Of a stretch of 64,000 nucleotides of DNA, positions 42,648 to 52,213 are shown one piece after another. The position numbers were made by a program, and so were the translations under genes. The number at the start of each line of letters is the position of its first letter. The stretch's first letter is position 1. Source of the stretch: Aerococcus sp. HMSC062A02 (lineage in GTDB: Bacteria > Bacillota > Bacilli > Lactobacillales > Aerococcaceae); contig NZ_KV797907.1 of NCBI RefSeq assembly GCF_001809535.1, positions 90,396 to 154,395 on the forward strand, given 5' to 3'. Under the pieces are notes generated by a model. It saw only the letters and a program-made list of their open reading frames with translations. It ran no database searches and was not told the DNA's origin.

Positions 42648-44075
42648 ATGACCTCTTCCAACAAAAGGAGCTTGCAGGCCTGGCAGAGCTGGGCCATCGT
42701 CCTGGGAGTCAGCGCAGGGATTTACTTCTTTCCCTGGCGGCCTGGTGATTTAAGGCCAGAAGCCCTGCATATGCTAGCTATCTTTGTGGGGACTATCTTG
42801 GGGATCATCCTCAAGCCCCTCCCCATGGGGGCTGTGGCTATGATTGGCTTGGCAGCGACTCTTGTGACAGATACGGTGCCGAGTGCAGAGGCTTTTTCCG
42901 GTTTTTCATCTAAGAGTGTCTGGTTGGTGGTCATGGCTTTCTTTATCTCTAAGGCCATCATTAAGTCAGGGCTGGGCCAGCGGATGGCTTACCGCTTTAT
43001 TCAAGTTTTTGGGAAAACAACCCTGGGCTTGACCTATGCCCTCTTAGCTGTAGACTTGGTGCTCGGTTCAGCCACACCGTCCTCTACAGCGCGAGCAGGC
43101 GGTGTCATGGCACCGATAGCCCAGGCATTGGCCCGGTCTTATGACTCTTACCCCCATGAGGCTTCTCGCAAGCGGATTGGAGCCTATCTGATGAATTGCC
43201 TCTACCACGGTGATTCGATAGTAGCCATCTTCTTCCTGACGGCTGGCGCGACTAAGCCACTGGCCCAGGCCATTGCGGCTGACTTCGGGATTGAAATTAC
43301 TTGGATGAATTGGTTCTTGGGAGCTCTGGTTCCCGGCGCTATTTCGCTTCTAATTGTTCCCTTGGCTTTTTTACTCTTATCACCACCGGAACTTCGGGCT
43401 ACTCCCCAGGCTGCTCAAATGGCCCAGGAGGAATTGGAAGCCCAGGGGCCCCTATCCAGGGATGAGAAGTGGACAGGAACGATTTTTGTCCTAGCTTTAG
43501 TGCTCTGGGTAACGGGATCCTGGCACTTCTTGGATGCAACTTCAACGGCTGTATTAGCTGTGGCCTTCTTACTCCTCGCAGGGGTTCTATCCTGGCAGGA
43601 CATCTTAGGGGAGACGGGAGCCTGGAATACCTTGTCCTGGTTTGCTGTCCTGATGATGATGGCCGAGCAGTTGAATAGTCAAGGCTTTATTCCTTGGTTC
43701 AGTGAGCGTGTGGCAGGAGCCCTTGCTGGCTATTCCTGGCAGTGGGTCTTTGTAGCCCTCTGTCTCTTGTACTTTTACAGCCACTACTTCTTTGCCAGCT
43801 TGATTGCCCATGTGACCGCCATGTATCCGGCTTTCTTAGCCGTGGCCCTGGCTGCCGGAGCGCCTCCCCTTTATGCTGCCTTGATGCTAGCCTATGTAAC
43901 GAATATTTGTGCCTCGACCACCCACTATGCCAGTGGTCCGGCTTCGATCATCTTTGCAACTGGCTATGTGACCCAGGGCGAGTGGTGGCGCAACGGAGCC
44001 GTGATGGGGGTTATTTACCACCTCATTTGGCTAGGTATCGGGAGCCTATGCTTTAGCTTGATGGGCTGGCTTTAG
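42648..44075 (+). CDS. DASS-family anion:sodium symporter
   Basis: 475 residues, about 12-14 helices. Conserved DASS/CitT motifs: LGSATPSSTARAGGVMAPIA (first SNT-like site), TNICASTTHYASGPASIIF near the C-terminus. Takes up di- or tricarboxylates, probably 2-oxoglutarate, malate, citrate or tartrate. ATG 42648 is preferred because AGGAGG is eight bases upstream; an in-frame GTG (42639) lies inside that site. Confidence 0.9.
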   Translation: MTSSNKRSLQAWQSWAIVLGVSAGIYFFPWRPGDLRPEALHMLAIFVGTILGIILKPLPMGAVAMIGLAATLVTDTVPSAEAFSGFSSKSVWLVVMAFFISKAIIKSGLGQRMAYRFIQVFGKTTLGLTYALLAVDLVLGSATPSSTARAGGVMAPIAQALARSYDSYPHEASRKRIGAYLMNCLYHGDSIVAIFFLTAGATKPLAQAIAADFGIEITWMNWFLGALVPGAISLLIVPLAFLLLSPPELRATPQAAQMAQEELEAQGPLSRDEKWTGTIFVLALVLWVTGSWHFLDATSTAVLAVAFLLLAGVLSWQDILGETGAWNTLSWFAVLMMMAEQLNSQGFIPWFSERVAGALAGYSWQWVFVALCLLYFYSHYFFASLIAHVTAMYPAFLAVALAAGAPPLYAALMLAYVTNICASTTHYASGPASIIFATGYVTQGEWWRNGAVMGVIYHLIWLGIGSLCFSLMGWL

Positions 44076-44113
44076 TAAGTTGAAGCTTGAATGATTTAAT
44101 AAGGAGGATACTG

Positions 44114-44980
44114 ATGACACTTGACGACTATAAATTAACGGGGCAAGAGATTCATTTGGCCGATTATCCTTGCCATGTTTTATCAAAAGAAGATGATGAG
44201 AAGCTTAAGGACAGTCTTTATGAGGACCTGGTGCCTGACCTTGTGGACTGGCACAACCGGTTGACAGCCGAAGGGACGCGCGGCGTTCTGATTGTCCTCC
44301 AAGCCCTGGATGCAGCAGGCAAGGATGAGATTATTCGCTATATCTTCTCAACGCTACAGCCCCAGGCCCTCAAGGTGACTTCCTTCCAGAAGCCATCCGA
44401 TAACGAGAAAGCCCACGACTATCTCTGGCGGATGCATGAGGGCCTACCTGCGCGGGGGGAGATTGCCATTCTCAACCGGTCCTATTATGAAGATATTATT
44501 GCCCCTCAGATCCACCAATCCTTAGATTCCGAGGAGCAACCGGAAGAAATTAAGGCTGACCCTGAGCTGATCAACAAGCGCTATGAACAGATCAAGGGCT
44601 TTGAAGATTATCTGACAGCTAACGGCTTTCCTGTTCTAAAACTCTTCTTTAATATGTCCAAGGATACCCAACGCGATCGCTTGTTGGAGCGAATTGAGAA
44701 TCCTAAGAAGAATTATGAATTTTCACTTTCCGATATTGAAGACCGCAAGCAGTGGGATCACTACCAGGAAGTCTTTGAAGGCATGCTCAACCATACGGCA
44801 ACGGAAACGGCCCCTTGGTATGTGCTGCCCGCTGACAATCCCTGGCTCTCGCGCCAAATAGCCACCCAGGCCCTGATCGAAATCTTAGCCCAATTGGATC
44901 CCCAATATCCAGAATTTTCAGAGGAGGAGCGGGCAGAAATCAAGAAAGTAGCGGACCAACTCCGTCAAGGCGAAATTTAA
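44114..44980 (+). CDS. Polyphosphate kinase 2 family (PPK2)
   Basis: 288 residues. PPK2 core: Walker A-like LQALDAAGKDEIIRYIF, FQKPSDNEKAHDYLWRMHEGLPARGEIAILNRSYYED (lid and Walker B), and RIENPKKNYEFSLSDIEDRKQWDHY. Uses polyphosphate to phosphorylate AMP/ADP or GDP. Start ATG 44114 has AGGAGG nearby; an earlier in-frame start (44087) has no site. No ppk1 or ppx in the window. Confidence 0.92.
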   Translation: MTLDDYKLTGQEIHLADYPCHVLSKEDDEKLKDSLYEDLVPDLVDWHNRLTAEGTRGVLIVLQALDAAGKDEIIRYIFSTLQPQALKVTSFQKPSDNEKAHDYLWRMHEGLPARGEIAILNRSYYEDIIAPQIHQSLDSEEQPEEIKADPELINKRYEQIKGFEDYLTANGFPVLKLFFNMSKDTQRDRLLERIENPKKNYEFSLSDIEDRKQWDHYQEVFEGMLNHTATETAPWYVLPADNPWLSRQIATQALIEILAQLDPQYPEFSEEERAEIKKVADQLRQGEI

Positions 44981-45115
44981 AGCAAGTACAAATTTTGTAT
45001 TTTTCAGAAAGGAAATTATGGAAACAGTTACATCTACTTTGACTTAGGGATAAGGCCTGGTAAAAGTTAAGAAAATTTAAACGTAATTGATTTTTAAAAT
45101 CCATGAAAAGCCAAT

Positions 45116-45154
45116 AATAAGACCTTCATCTTTGAAATGGGGGTCTTATTTTGT
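45116..45154 (+). terminator. Terminator upstream of the opuA operon
   Basis: AATAAGACC and GGTCTTATT arms with inner CAT/ATG pairing, followed by TTG and T-rich sequence. Confidence 0.65.
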
Positions 45155-45207
45155 TAGGGTGGAATTATGACTGTTACTAGAAAAATCAAAAACAGGGAGG
45201 AGAACGA

Positions 45208-46437
45208 ATGAGTTCAGTAAAAATTCGCAATCTCACAAAAATTTATGGAACGCGCGGCCAAATCGACCGGGCGAAAAAGATGCTTAATGAAGGAAAAACT
45301 AAGGAAGAAATTGTTAAAGCAACCGGTGCAACGGTTGGGGTCGACAATGCTTCCATGGATATCCATGAGGGGGAAACCTTCGTTATCATGGGACTTTCTG
45401 GTTCAGGGAAGTCTACTCTCTTACGGATGATCAACCGTTTGATCGAACCAACTTCAGGTTCCGTTGAAATCGATGGGGACGATTTGACAAAAATTTCAGC
45501 AGAAGAATTGCGCGAAGTACGCCGTAAGAAGGTCAGCATGGTCTTCCAGAACTTCGCTCTCTTCCCTCATATGACCCTCCAAGAAAATACCGAATACGGC
45601 TTGGCCGTCCAAGGGGTCGACAAGGAAGAACGCCGCAAGGTTGCTGAAAAAGCTTTAGCCAATGCTGGCTTAGCGGAATATAAGGACCAGTATCCTGACC
45701 AATTATCTGGTGGGATGCAACAGCGGGTTGGTTTAGCCCGGGCCCTGGCTAATGATCCTGAAATTCTCTTGATGGATGAGGCCTTCTCAGCCTTGGACCC
45801 GCTCATTCGTCGTGACATGCAAGATGAACTCGTTGACCTCCAAGAACGGGTGAATAAGACCATTATCTTCATCACCCACGACTTGGATGAAGCCCTCCGT
45901 ATCGGGGACCGGATCGCCTTAATGCGGAATGGTGAAGTCGTTCAAGTCGGCACCGGTGAAGAGATCTTAACGAACCCAGCCAATGACTATGTGGAACGCT
46001 TCGTTGAAAGCGTGGACCGTTCCAAGGTTATTACTGCTGAGAATGCCATGAAACGTCCTGAATTTGTGATTAATATGGACCGCGAAGGCTTGCGTGTGGC
46101 CCTCAGACGGATGCAAGAGGAAGAGATTTCACAAATTATGGTTCGGGATGATTCCCAACGCTTGCGTGGTTACATCCACGATGGGGAAGCCTTAGCCTAT
46201 ATCCGTAAGCAAAACCAAGCAGGCAAAGACCTGAACCTAGAAGATATCCTGCATACTGACGTGCCTGTCATTGCGCCGGATGCCACCATTAATGAAACCT
46301 TCGATGCCTTGCAAGGGGCGTCGCTACCGGTATCGGTTGTCGATGAGAATGGCCGTTGGTTAGGGATTATTAACCGCCGGATGATTATCGATATTCTCTC
46401 ATCAAGTGACTATGAAGGAGGTCCAGTAGATGAATAA
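45208..46437 (+). CDS. opuAA: Glycine betaine/proline betaine ABC transporter ATPase
   Basis: 409 residues. Walker [10 protein letters not shown], signature [15 protein letters not shown], Walker [14 protein letters not shown], switch ITHDLDEAL. The C-terminal third contains a CBS pair (about 285-400) as in OpuAA/ProV, which couples activity to ionic strength or c-di-AMP. Imports compatible solutes under osmotic stress. Followed, with an eight-base overlap, by the permease gene. Confidence 0.95.
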   Translation: MSSVKIRNLTKIYGTRGQIDRAKKMLNEGKTKEEIVKATGATVGVDNASMDIHEGETFVIMGLSGSGKSTLLRMINRLIEPTSGSVEIDGDDLTKISAEELREVRRKKVSMVFQNFALFPHMTLQENTEYGLAVQGVDKEERRKVAEKALANAGLAEYKDQYPDQLSGGMQQRVGLARALANDPEILLMDEAFSALDPLIRRDMQDELVDLQERVNKTIIFITHDLDEALRIGDRIALMRNGEVVQVGTGEEILTNPANDYVERFVESVDRSKVITAENAMKRPEFVINMDREGLRVALRRMQEEEISQIMVRDDSQRLRGYIHDGEALAYIRKQNQAGKDLNLEDILHTDVPVIAPDATINETFDALQGASLPVSVVDENGRWLGIINRRMIIDILSSSDYEGGPVDE

Positions 46438-47287
46438 ACTTGCCTTATTTCCCTTAGACCAACTCCCAGTGGCCGATTGGGTGGAAGGAGCGACTGAGTG
46501 GATTACTAATACCTTTAGTGGTCTCTTCGATGTCCTCCAATCCCTTGGTTCCACTGTGATGGACGGCTTAACCGGCCTCTTGATGATGATTCCACCAGCT
46601 ATCTTCATCATTGCCCTAGCTGTTCTAGCTTACTTTATCTCCCATAAGAGCTGGTCGCTGCCAAGCTTTGTTTTGATTGGTTTAGGTTACATCCTCAACC
46701 AAGGGCTCTGGTCTGACCTAATGAACACGGTCACCTTGGTCCTTGTGTCCAGTCTGGTCTCAGTGGTGATTGGGGTACCTCTGGGGATTCTTGCTTCTAA
46801 GTATGATCCCGTGCAAAAGGTCCTCAAACCTATTCTTGACTTCATGCAGACCATGCCAGCCTTCGTTTACCTCATCCCAGCTGTTGCTTTCTTTGGGATT
46901 GGGACGGTGCCAGGCGTCTTCGCCTCAGTCATCTTCGCCCTCCCACCAACTGTTCGGATGACCAACTTAGGGATCCGTCAAGTGCCTGAAGACTTGGATG
47001 AGGCAGCTGAAGCTTTCGGTTCGACCCCTTCACAAAAACTTTTCCAAGTGGAGTTACCGATTGCTAAATCAACCATTATGGCAGGGGTTAACCAAACCGT
47101 AATGCTAGCCCTCTCTATGGTGGTAACGGGTTCCATGATCGGGGCACCTGGTCTCGGCCGGATCGTCCTATCTTCCTTACAGAGAGCCCAAGTTGGGACA
47201 GGCTTCGTGGCCGGTCTCGGGATTGTTATCCTGGCGATCATTATCGACCGCTTGACCCTCTTTGCAACTGAAGATAAGCGTAAATAA
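46430..47287 (+). CDS. opuAB: Glycine betaine ABC transporter permease
   Basis: 285 residues, about seven helices with the BPD-transport EAA loop [26 protein letters not shown]. Unlike Lactococcus OpuABC it is not fused to the binding domain. Overlaps opuAA by eight bases. Confidence 0.94.
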   Translation: MNKLALFPLDQLPVADWVEGATEWITNTFSGLFDVLQSLGSTVMDGLTGLLMMIPPAIFIIALAVLAYFISHKSWSLPSFVLIGLGYILNQGLWSDLMNTVTLVLVSSLVSVVIGVPLGILASKYDPVQKVLKPILDFMQTMPAFVYLIPAVAFFGIGTVPGVFASVIFALPPTVRMTNLGIRQVPEDLDEAAEAFGSTPSQKLFQVELPIAKSTIMAGVNQTVMLALSMVVTGSMIGAPGLGRIVLSSLQRAQVGTGFVAGLGIVILAIIIDRLTLFATEDKRK

Positions 47288-47308
47288 GAATAGGAGGCAG
47301 ATACGATT

Positions 47309-48184
47309 ATGAAGAAAATTATACTTGGCATCGTGGCTGTCCTAGGTCTGGTACTTAGCTTGGGCAGTCCAGGCGCCTTCCGGTCTTCAATCTTCTCTGG
47401 AGGCGGAAGTTCAAATGGCGAATCCATTACCCTCTCTTATGTTGAGTGGGATACGGAAGTGGCTTCAACTAATGTGGTTGCTGAAGTCCTCCGCCGGGAA
47501 GGCTATGATGTCACAATTACACCTCTTGATAATGCCATCATGTGGAGTGCTGTGGCGACAGGTGAGGCTGACGGGATGGTCGGAGCATGGCTTCCCCAAA
47601 CCCATGGCCCACAATTTGAACAGTATGGCGACCAAATGGAAGACTTAGGCCCTAACCTCGAAGGGGCTAAAATCGGTATGGTTGTTCCTGAATATATGGA
47701 TGTGAATAGCATTGAAGATCTTTCAAACCAAGCAGGTTCTGTGATCACTGGGATTGAACCTGGTGCTGGGGTAGTTGCGGCGACAGAAGATGCTGTGGCT
47801 CAATACCCTAACCTATCTGATTGGACCGTTGAGACCTCTTCTTCCGGTGCTATGACCACTGCTTTAGGTCAAGCCATCTCTAACGAAGAAGAAATTGTCG
47901 TAACGGGTTGGTCCCCACACTGGAAATTCCAAGCCTATGACTTGAAATATCTAGAAGATCCTAAGGGCGTCTATGGTGGTGAAGAAACTATTAATACCAT
48001 GGTCCGCCAAGGTTTCAAGGAAGACCATCCACGGGCTTATCAAATTCTCGACCAATTCAATTGGAGCTTGGATGATATGGAAAGCGTCATGTTAGAAATC
48101 TCTAACGGTAAGGATCCGCAACAAGCGGCCATTGAATGGATCGACGCCAATCCTGATAAAGTGGAAGAATGGTTAGCAGAATAG
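47309..48184 (+). CDS. opuAC: Glycine betaine-binding protein, first copy
   Basis: 291 residues of the OpuAC/ProX-type binding protein family: YVEWDTE, GAWLPQTHG and VTGWSPHWKF supply the Trp residues of the aromatic cage that holds the quaternary ammonium. The N-terminus is a hydrophobic helix (about 4-20) with no Cys and hence no lipobox, so the protein is probably held by an uncleaved helix or secreted. GAGGCAG precedes the ATG; it is 21 bases after opuAB. Confidence 0.92.
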   Translation: MKKIILGIVAVLGLVLSLGSPGAFRSSIFSGGGSSNGESITLSYVEWDTEVASTNVVAEVLRREGYDVTITPLDNAIMWSAVATGEADGMVGAWLPQTHGPQFEQYGDQMEDLGPNLEGAKIGMVVPEYMDVNSIEDLSNQAGSVITGIEPGAGVVAATEDAVAQYPNLSDWTVETSSSGAMTTALGQAISNEEEIVVTGWSPHWKFQAYDLKYLEDPKGVYGGEETINTMVRQGFKEDHPRAYQILDQFNWSLDDMESVMLEISNGKDPQQAAIEWIDANPDKVEEWLAE

Positions 48185-48277
48185 AAAGCTTTAGCTATTC
48201 TATTAATTGTTTTTTACCGCTTAAGACTAACTGTCTCAAGACCTCTTAGCCTTTAAGAAGGAGTTAAAAAACAAGTC

Positions 48278-49156
48278 ATGATGAAAAAAATACTATTAGC
48301 TTTAACCGCCTTAGTCGGCTTAGTCTTCACTTTAGGGAGTGAGGGGGCCTTTAAGTCCTCGCTCTTCGATGGCGAGCTTTTCTCAGATAAAGAAGAAATC
48401 GAAATGGTTTATGTCCAATGGGATACGGAGATTGCTTCGACCCATGTGATTGCCAGTGTCTTAGAGGAAGCTGGCTACCAAGTCAAAATGACTTCAGCTG
48501 ATGTTCCAGTTATGTGGGCTTCCTTAGCTTCTGGCGATGTGGATGGCATGGTGGCGGCTTGGTTGCCACAAACTCATGGTTCTTACTATGATGAGTTTGG
48601 CGACCAGATGGAAGACTTGGGCCCTAATCTAAGGGGTGCCAAGATTGGTTTGGTCGTTCCTAGCTATATGTCGGTCTCTAGTATCGCTGACTTGTCATCC
48701 GAAGCTAGCTCGACTATAACAGCGATTGAACCTGGGACAGGCGTTGTTATGGCCACTGAAAGAGCATTCGACGCTTATCCTAACTTAGAGCAATGGCAGA
48801 TGGAAACCGCCTCAACGGGGGCCATGACGACTGCTCTCGGTCAAGCGATTGACCGCGACGAAGAAATTGTCGTTACAGGTTGGTCGCCTCATTGGAAGTT
48901 CCAAAGCTATGACCTAAAATACTTGGAAGATCCAGAAGGGGTCTTCGGTGGCGAAGAAACCATCAACACTATGGTTCGCCATGGTCTAAAAGAAGACCAC
49001 CCACGCGCCTATCAAATCCTCGACCGCTTTGAGTGGGAGATGGAAGATATGGAGAGTGTGATGCTAGATATTGCAGATGGCACTGATCCAGGGCAAGCAG
49101 CAGACAAATGGATTGAAGCTAACCGAGACAAGGTCGATAGTTGGTTAGCAGAGTAA
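48278..49156 (+). CDS. Glycine betaine-binding protein, second copy
   Basis: 292 residues (291 if started at 48281), clear tandem paralogue of the previous gene with the same cage motifs (YVQWDTE, AAWLPQTHG, VTGWSPHWKF) and the same N-terminal pattern LGSxGAFxSSxF after the helix, again without a lipobox Cys. The longer gap (93 bases) could hold a weak promoter. AAGGAG is present but 14 bases from the start. Two binding proteins for one permease may widen substrate range (for example betaine and carnitine). Confidence 0.92.
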   Translation: MMKKILLALTALVGLVFTLGSEGAFKSSLFDGELFSDKEEIEMVYVQWDTEIASTHVIASVLEEAGYQVKMTSADVPVMWASLASGDVDGMVAAWLPQTHGSYYDEFGDQMEDLGPNLRGAKIGLVVPSYMSVSSIADLSSEASSTITAIEPGTGVVMATERAFDAYPNLEQWQMETASTGAMTTALGQAIDRDEEIVVTGWSPHWKFQSYDLKYLEDPEGVFGGEETINTMVRHGLKEDHPRAYQILDRFEWEMEDMESVMLDIADGTDPGQAADKWIEANRDKVDSWLAE

Positions 49157-49231
49157 AGAACTCCATTCCTTTGTAAAAGAAATGCTTTAAGTGAAGCCTA
49201 GGCCTTACTTGGAGGGACTAATGATACAAAT

Positions 49232-49274
49232 AAGAGCCATAGACTGAGTAAAATTTCAGTCTATGGCTCTTTTG
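49232..49274. terminator. Bidirectional terminator between opu and the siderophore operon
   Basis: AAGAGCCATAGACTGA (49232-49247) is a perfect inverted repeat of 49256-49271, followed by T's. Confidence 0.92.
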
Positions 49275-49284
49275 TGTTTAGCCT

Positions 49285-50037
49285 TTAATAAACAGCAATC
49301 GGTCCTGCTTCGCTTTCGATGACGCGGATGTTGGCGTCGAATATGTCTTGGAGCTGCTGGGTCTGCATGACATCGCGGGGGGAGCCGAAGCTTGCGATCT
49401 GCCCCTTCTTCATGGCGCAGATGAAGTCAACGTAGCGGGCGGCGATATTGATATCATGGAGGACCGTGATGATGGTTCGATCCAGCTGGTTAACCACCTG
49501 GCGGAGGTGCATCATCATCTGGATAGAGCTCGCAATATCCAGGTTGTTCAAAGGTTCGTCGAGGAGGACATAGGGGGTCTCTTGGGCTAGAACCATGGCT
49601 ACATAGGCACGCTGGCGTTGGCCACCAGACAGTTGGTCGAGATAGCGGTCAGCTAGCTTTTCTAGGCTGAGGAAGTGGATATAGTTATCTACAATTTCTA
49701 AGTCTTTCTCAGTGAGACGACCCTTGCTGTAGGGGAAGCGGCCAAAAGCCACCAATTGCTTGACTGTTAACCGAGTCATGAAGTGGTTTTCCTGGCGGAG
49801 GACAGCAATTTTTTTGGCCAAGTCCTGGCTTTTGCTTTCATCCATGGCTTGGCCTTCCAGGTAGACCCGGCCGCTATCCGCTTGGAGTAAGCGCCCAATC
49901 ATCATCAGGCAGGTCGACTTGCCTGCACCATTGGGACCAACGAGGGCAGTAAAACTACCCTTAGGAATTTCGAGATCGAGGGGACCGATTTTGACTTCAT
50001 CGTTATAGGCTTTAGAGAGCCCTTCGAGTCGGATCAT
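49285..50037 (-). CDS. Iron-siderophore ABC transporter ATPase
   Basis: 250 residues, FecE/FhuC type: Walker A GPNGAGKST, signature LSGGQRQRAYVAMVL, Walker B YVLLDEPLNNLD, switch VLHDINIA. Start overlaps the permease stop as ATGA. Last gene of a binding protein-permease-permease-ATPase operon, the order of Bacillus yclNOPQ-like petrobactin or fat/ceu catecholate systems apart from the place of the binding protein. Confidence 0.94.
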   Translation of the reverse strand: MIRLEGLSKAYNDEVKIGPLDLEIPKGSFTALVGPNGAGKSTCLMMIGRLLQADSGRVYLEGQAMDESKSQDLAKKIAVLRQENHFMTRLTVKQLVAFGRFPYSKGRLTEKDLEIVDNYIHFLSLEKLADRYLDQLSGGQRQRAYVAMVLAQETPYVLLDEPLNNLDIASSIQMMMHLRQVVNQLDRTIITVLHDINIAARYVDFICAMKKGQIASFGSPRDVMQTQQLQDIFDANIRVIESEAGPIAVY

Positions 50038-51056
50038 AGGGATACTCCTTTCTTATTTCTGAGGAGGACGGTGAGGAAGCTGAGACCACCGAAGACCTCA
50101 ATGATCACACCTACCACGCCCTGGGCATTGAAGATATGGTACATGAAGAAGTAGGCACCTGTTAAGACAGCAAAGGCGACCGCAATGGCCATCAGGAAGA
50201 GATAGCGGTGGTCATAGGTCGGAACTAGCTGGTAGCAGATATTGGCTACCAGGAAGCCAAAGAAGGACAGGGGCCCAATCAAGGCAGTAGAAATGGCCAT
50301 CAGGATGGCGACAAGGCTTAAAACAAGGATGGCAATCTGCTTGGGATTGAGGCCGAGGTTCTTGGCAACATCCCTTCCTAGGGACATGATATCGAGTTTG
50401 GAACTGAGAGCCAGGAGACCGGTGATAGCTAAGAGACAGAGGGGGACGGCCAAGATGAATTGTTCGGCTTCCGCATGGTTAACGGAAGCGAAGAGCCGTG
50501 CTTGGAGGATATCGAACTCTGAGGGCGCCAGCATCCGGCGCATGAAACTCGCCAGGGAGTTGAGTCCTGTGCCCAACATCATCCCCACTAAGAGCATAAT
50601 CTGCATATCCGCGTACTTACCTGTCAGCAGCCAGCGGTAGAGGAGCAGGCTGGCTGATACCATGAGGACCAATTGGATGCAGAAGGCCGTTAGACCCGAG
50701 AATTGGACTAGGGATTGGACCCCGAGGAAGAAGACGATCGCGGTTTGAAGAGCTACATAGAGGGCTTCAAAACCAAGCAGGGAAGGGGTAATGATCCGAT
50801 TTTGGGTCAAGGACTGGAAGGCAACAGTCGCTGTGCCCTGGCAGAGAGCCACGATGACCATGGCGATGAGGGCGGTCAACCGCCTTTGAATGACAGGAAA
50901 GAAGGAGGGGGAATCAATAGCTACAGGGTTATTGTAGAAGATGAGCCCCCAGCTGAAAGCAAGACCCAGGCAGAAGATGACCCCAAAGAGGATCCAATAG
51001 CGGCGCCGGTCAGCTTCCTTAGTAAAGGCTGGAAAATAATGAGGCTTTAATTTCAT
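50034..51056 (-). CDS. Iron-siderophore ABC permease, second subunit
   Basis: 340 residues, FecCD family with about ten helices; FLVANICYQLVPTYDHRYLFLMA, ALIGPLSFFGF and GRDVAKNLGLNPKQ are characteristic. Overlaps the preceding permease gene by four bases and the ATPase gene by four. Confidence 0.93.
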   Translation of the reverse strand: MKLKPHYFPAFTKEADRRRYWILFGVIFCLGLAFSWGLIFYNNPVAIDSPSFFPVIQRRLTALIAMVIVALCQGTATVAFQSLTQNRIITPSLLGFEALYVALQTAIVFFLGVQSLVQFSGLTAFCIQLVLMVSASLLLYRWLLTGKYADMQIMLLVGMMLGTGLNSLASFMRRMLAPSEFDILQARLFASVNHAEAEQFILAVPLCLLAITGLLALSSKLDIMSLGRDVAKNLGLNPKQIAILVLSLVAILMAISTALIGPLSFFGFLVANICYQLVPTYDHRYLFLMAIAVAFAVLTGAYFFMYHIFNAQGVVGVIIEVFGGLSFLTVLLRNKKGVSL

Positions 51057-52039
51057 GTTTTATGCCTCCTTTGGTAGAGTAATAGGCTAATGAAGACGAA
51101 AGAACCCAGGGTCCCCAAGATCACAGAGACGGGCAGCTCGAAGGGAGCGATCAGCCATCGGGAGAGGATGTCACAGGCCATGATCAGGGCCATGCCCATG
51201 AGGCTAACCCAGACCAGGTTGGACCGGACATCATCGCCGCGAAATAGGGAAATGGTATTGGGAACGATGAGTCCAAGAAAGGGGAGATAGCCGACGACGC
51301 TAGCGACAATGCCGACAGCTAGGGCGACGAGGGCGGTTCCGAGCAAGCTCACCTTTTGGTAGTCGACGCCGAGATTGGTTGCCACGTCGCGACCGAGGCC
51401 GGCAATGGTCAACCGGTCAGCAAGGAAGTAGATGGCTAGGGTAACCAGGATAATCAACCAGAGATACTCATAGCGTCCCTGCTGGATCGAGGCAAAGGAC
51501 CCTGTGAACCAAATTTCTAGGGACTGGGTCATGTTGAAGGCAAGGCCAATAAAGGTTGAAATAGCGGATACAACTGCTCCCAGCATGATCCCGATGAGGG
51601 GAACCAAAAGGCCTGACTTCAAGCGGATGTTGCGCATAAAGTAGAAAAAGATGAGGGTGCCCAAAAAGGCTGCCATAATAGCAAAGCCCATCCGCAAGAA
51701 AAGGCTCGGTGAGGGAAAGAGCAAATAGCAAAGGATCAGGCCAAGCCCCGCCCATTCAATGGTTCCAGTCGTCGTGGGTTCAACAAAGCGGTTCTGGCTC
51801 AAGAGTTGCATGACCAAACCAGACATGGACATGGCCGTTCCGGAAAGCATTAAGGCAAGTGTTCTTGGGAAGCGTGTGATCCAGAGCATCTGCCAGCCCT
51901 CTTCATGGGCCTGGATATCATAAGCGCCAGTCCTAAGGGAGAGATAGGCGAGTAAGACGACGAGAAGGCCGAGGCCCAATAAGCCCCAGCGCCCCCTTAA
52001 GGCTTGCTGTAATTTAATTTTATAGGATTTTTTTGGCAT
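51053..52039 (-). CDS. Iron-siderophore ABC permease, first subunit
   Basis: 328 residues, FecCD family. LSGTAMSMSGLVMQLLSQNRFVEPTTTGT and GYLPFLGLIVPNTISLF are the recognised blocks, as is GRDVATNLGVDYQ. Pairs with the following permease. Separated from the binding-protein gene by about 175 bases that include a hairpin. Confidence 0.93.
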   Translation of the reverse strand: MPKKSYKIKLQQALRGRWGLLGLGLLVVLLAYLSLRTGAYDIQAHEEGWQMLWITRFPRTLALMLSGTAMSMSGLVMQLLSQNRFVEPTTTGTIEWAGLGLILCYLLFPSPSLFLRMGFAIMAAFLGTLIFFYFMRNIRLKSGLLVPLIGIMLGAVVSAISTFIGLAFNMTQSLEIWFTGSFASIQQGRYEYLWLIILVTLAIYFLADRLTIAGLGRDVATNLGVDYQKVSLLGTALVALAVGIVASVVGYLPFLGLIVPNTISLFRGDDVRSNLVWVSLMGMALIMACDILSRWLIAPFELPVSVILGTLGSFVFISLLLYQRRHKT

Positions 52040-52110
52040 GGGCTTGCCTCCTTTAGGCGAGAAAATGCTAAAATTTGCTGCTTAGGCAATAATAATTTAG
52101 ATAACGAAAG

Positions 52111-52147
52111 AAACCGGCGACCAATTCAACGGAATGATCGTCGGTTT
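52111..52147 (-). terminator. Intercistronic hairpin in the siderophore operon
   Basis: AAACCGGCGA (52111-52120) and the partly complementary CGTCGGTTT (52139-52147) can pair; on the minus strand it is followed by CTTTCGTT. Probably a partial terminator or stabiliser that raises binding-protein mRNA above permease mRNA. Confidence 0.45.
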
Positions 52148-52213
52148 GTCATTGCCCACTCATTCACATTCATCTTAACAGAGAATGAACTGAATGGAAA
52201 ATATCAGGACCTA

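Noticed and set aside
45018..45050. Nine-codon frame before opuAA
   Set aside because: Too short, with no conserved features or context; likely chance.
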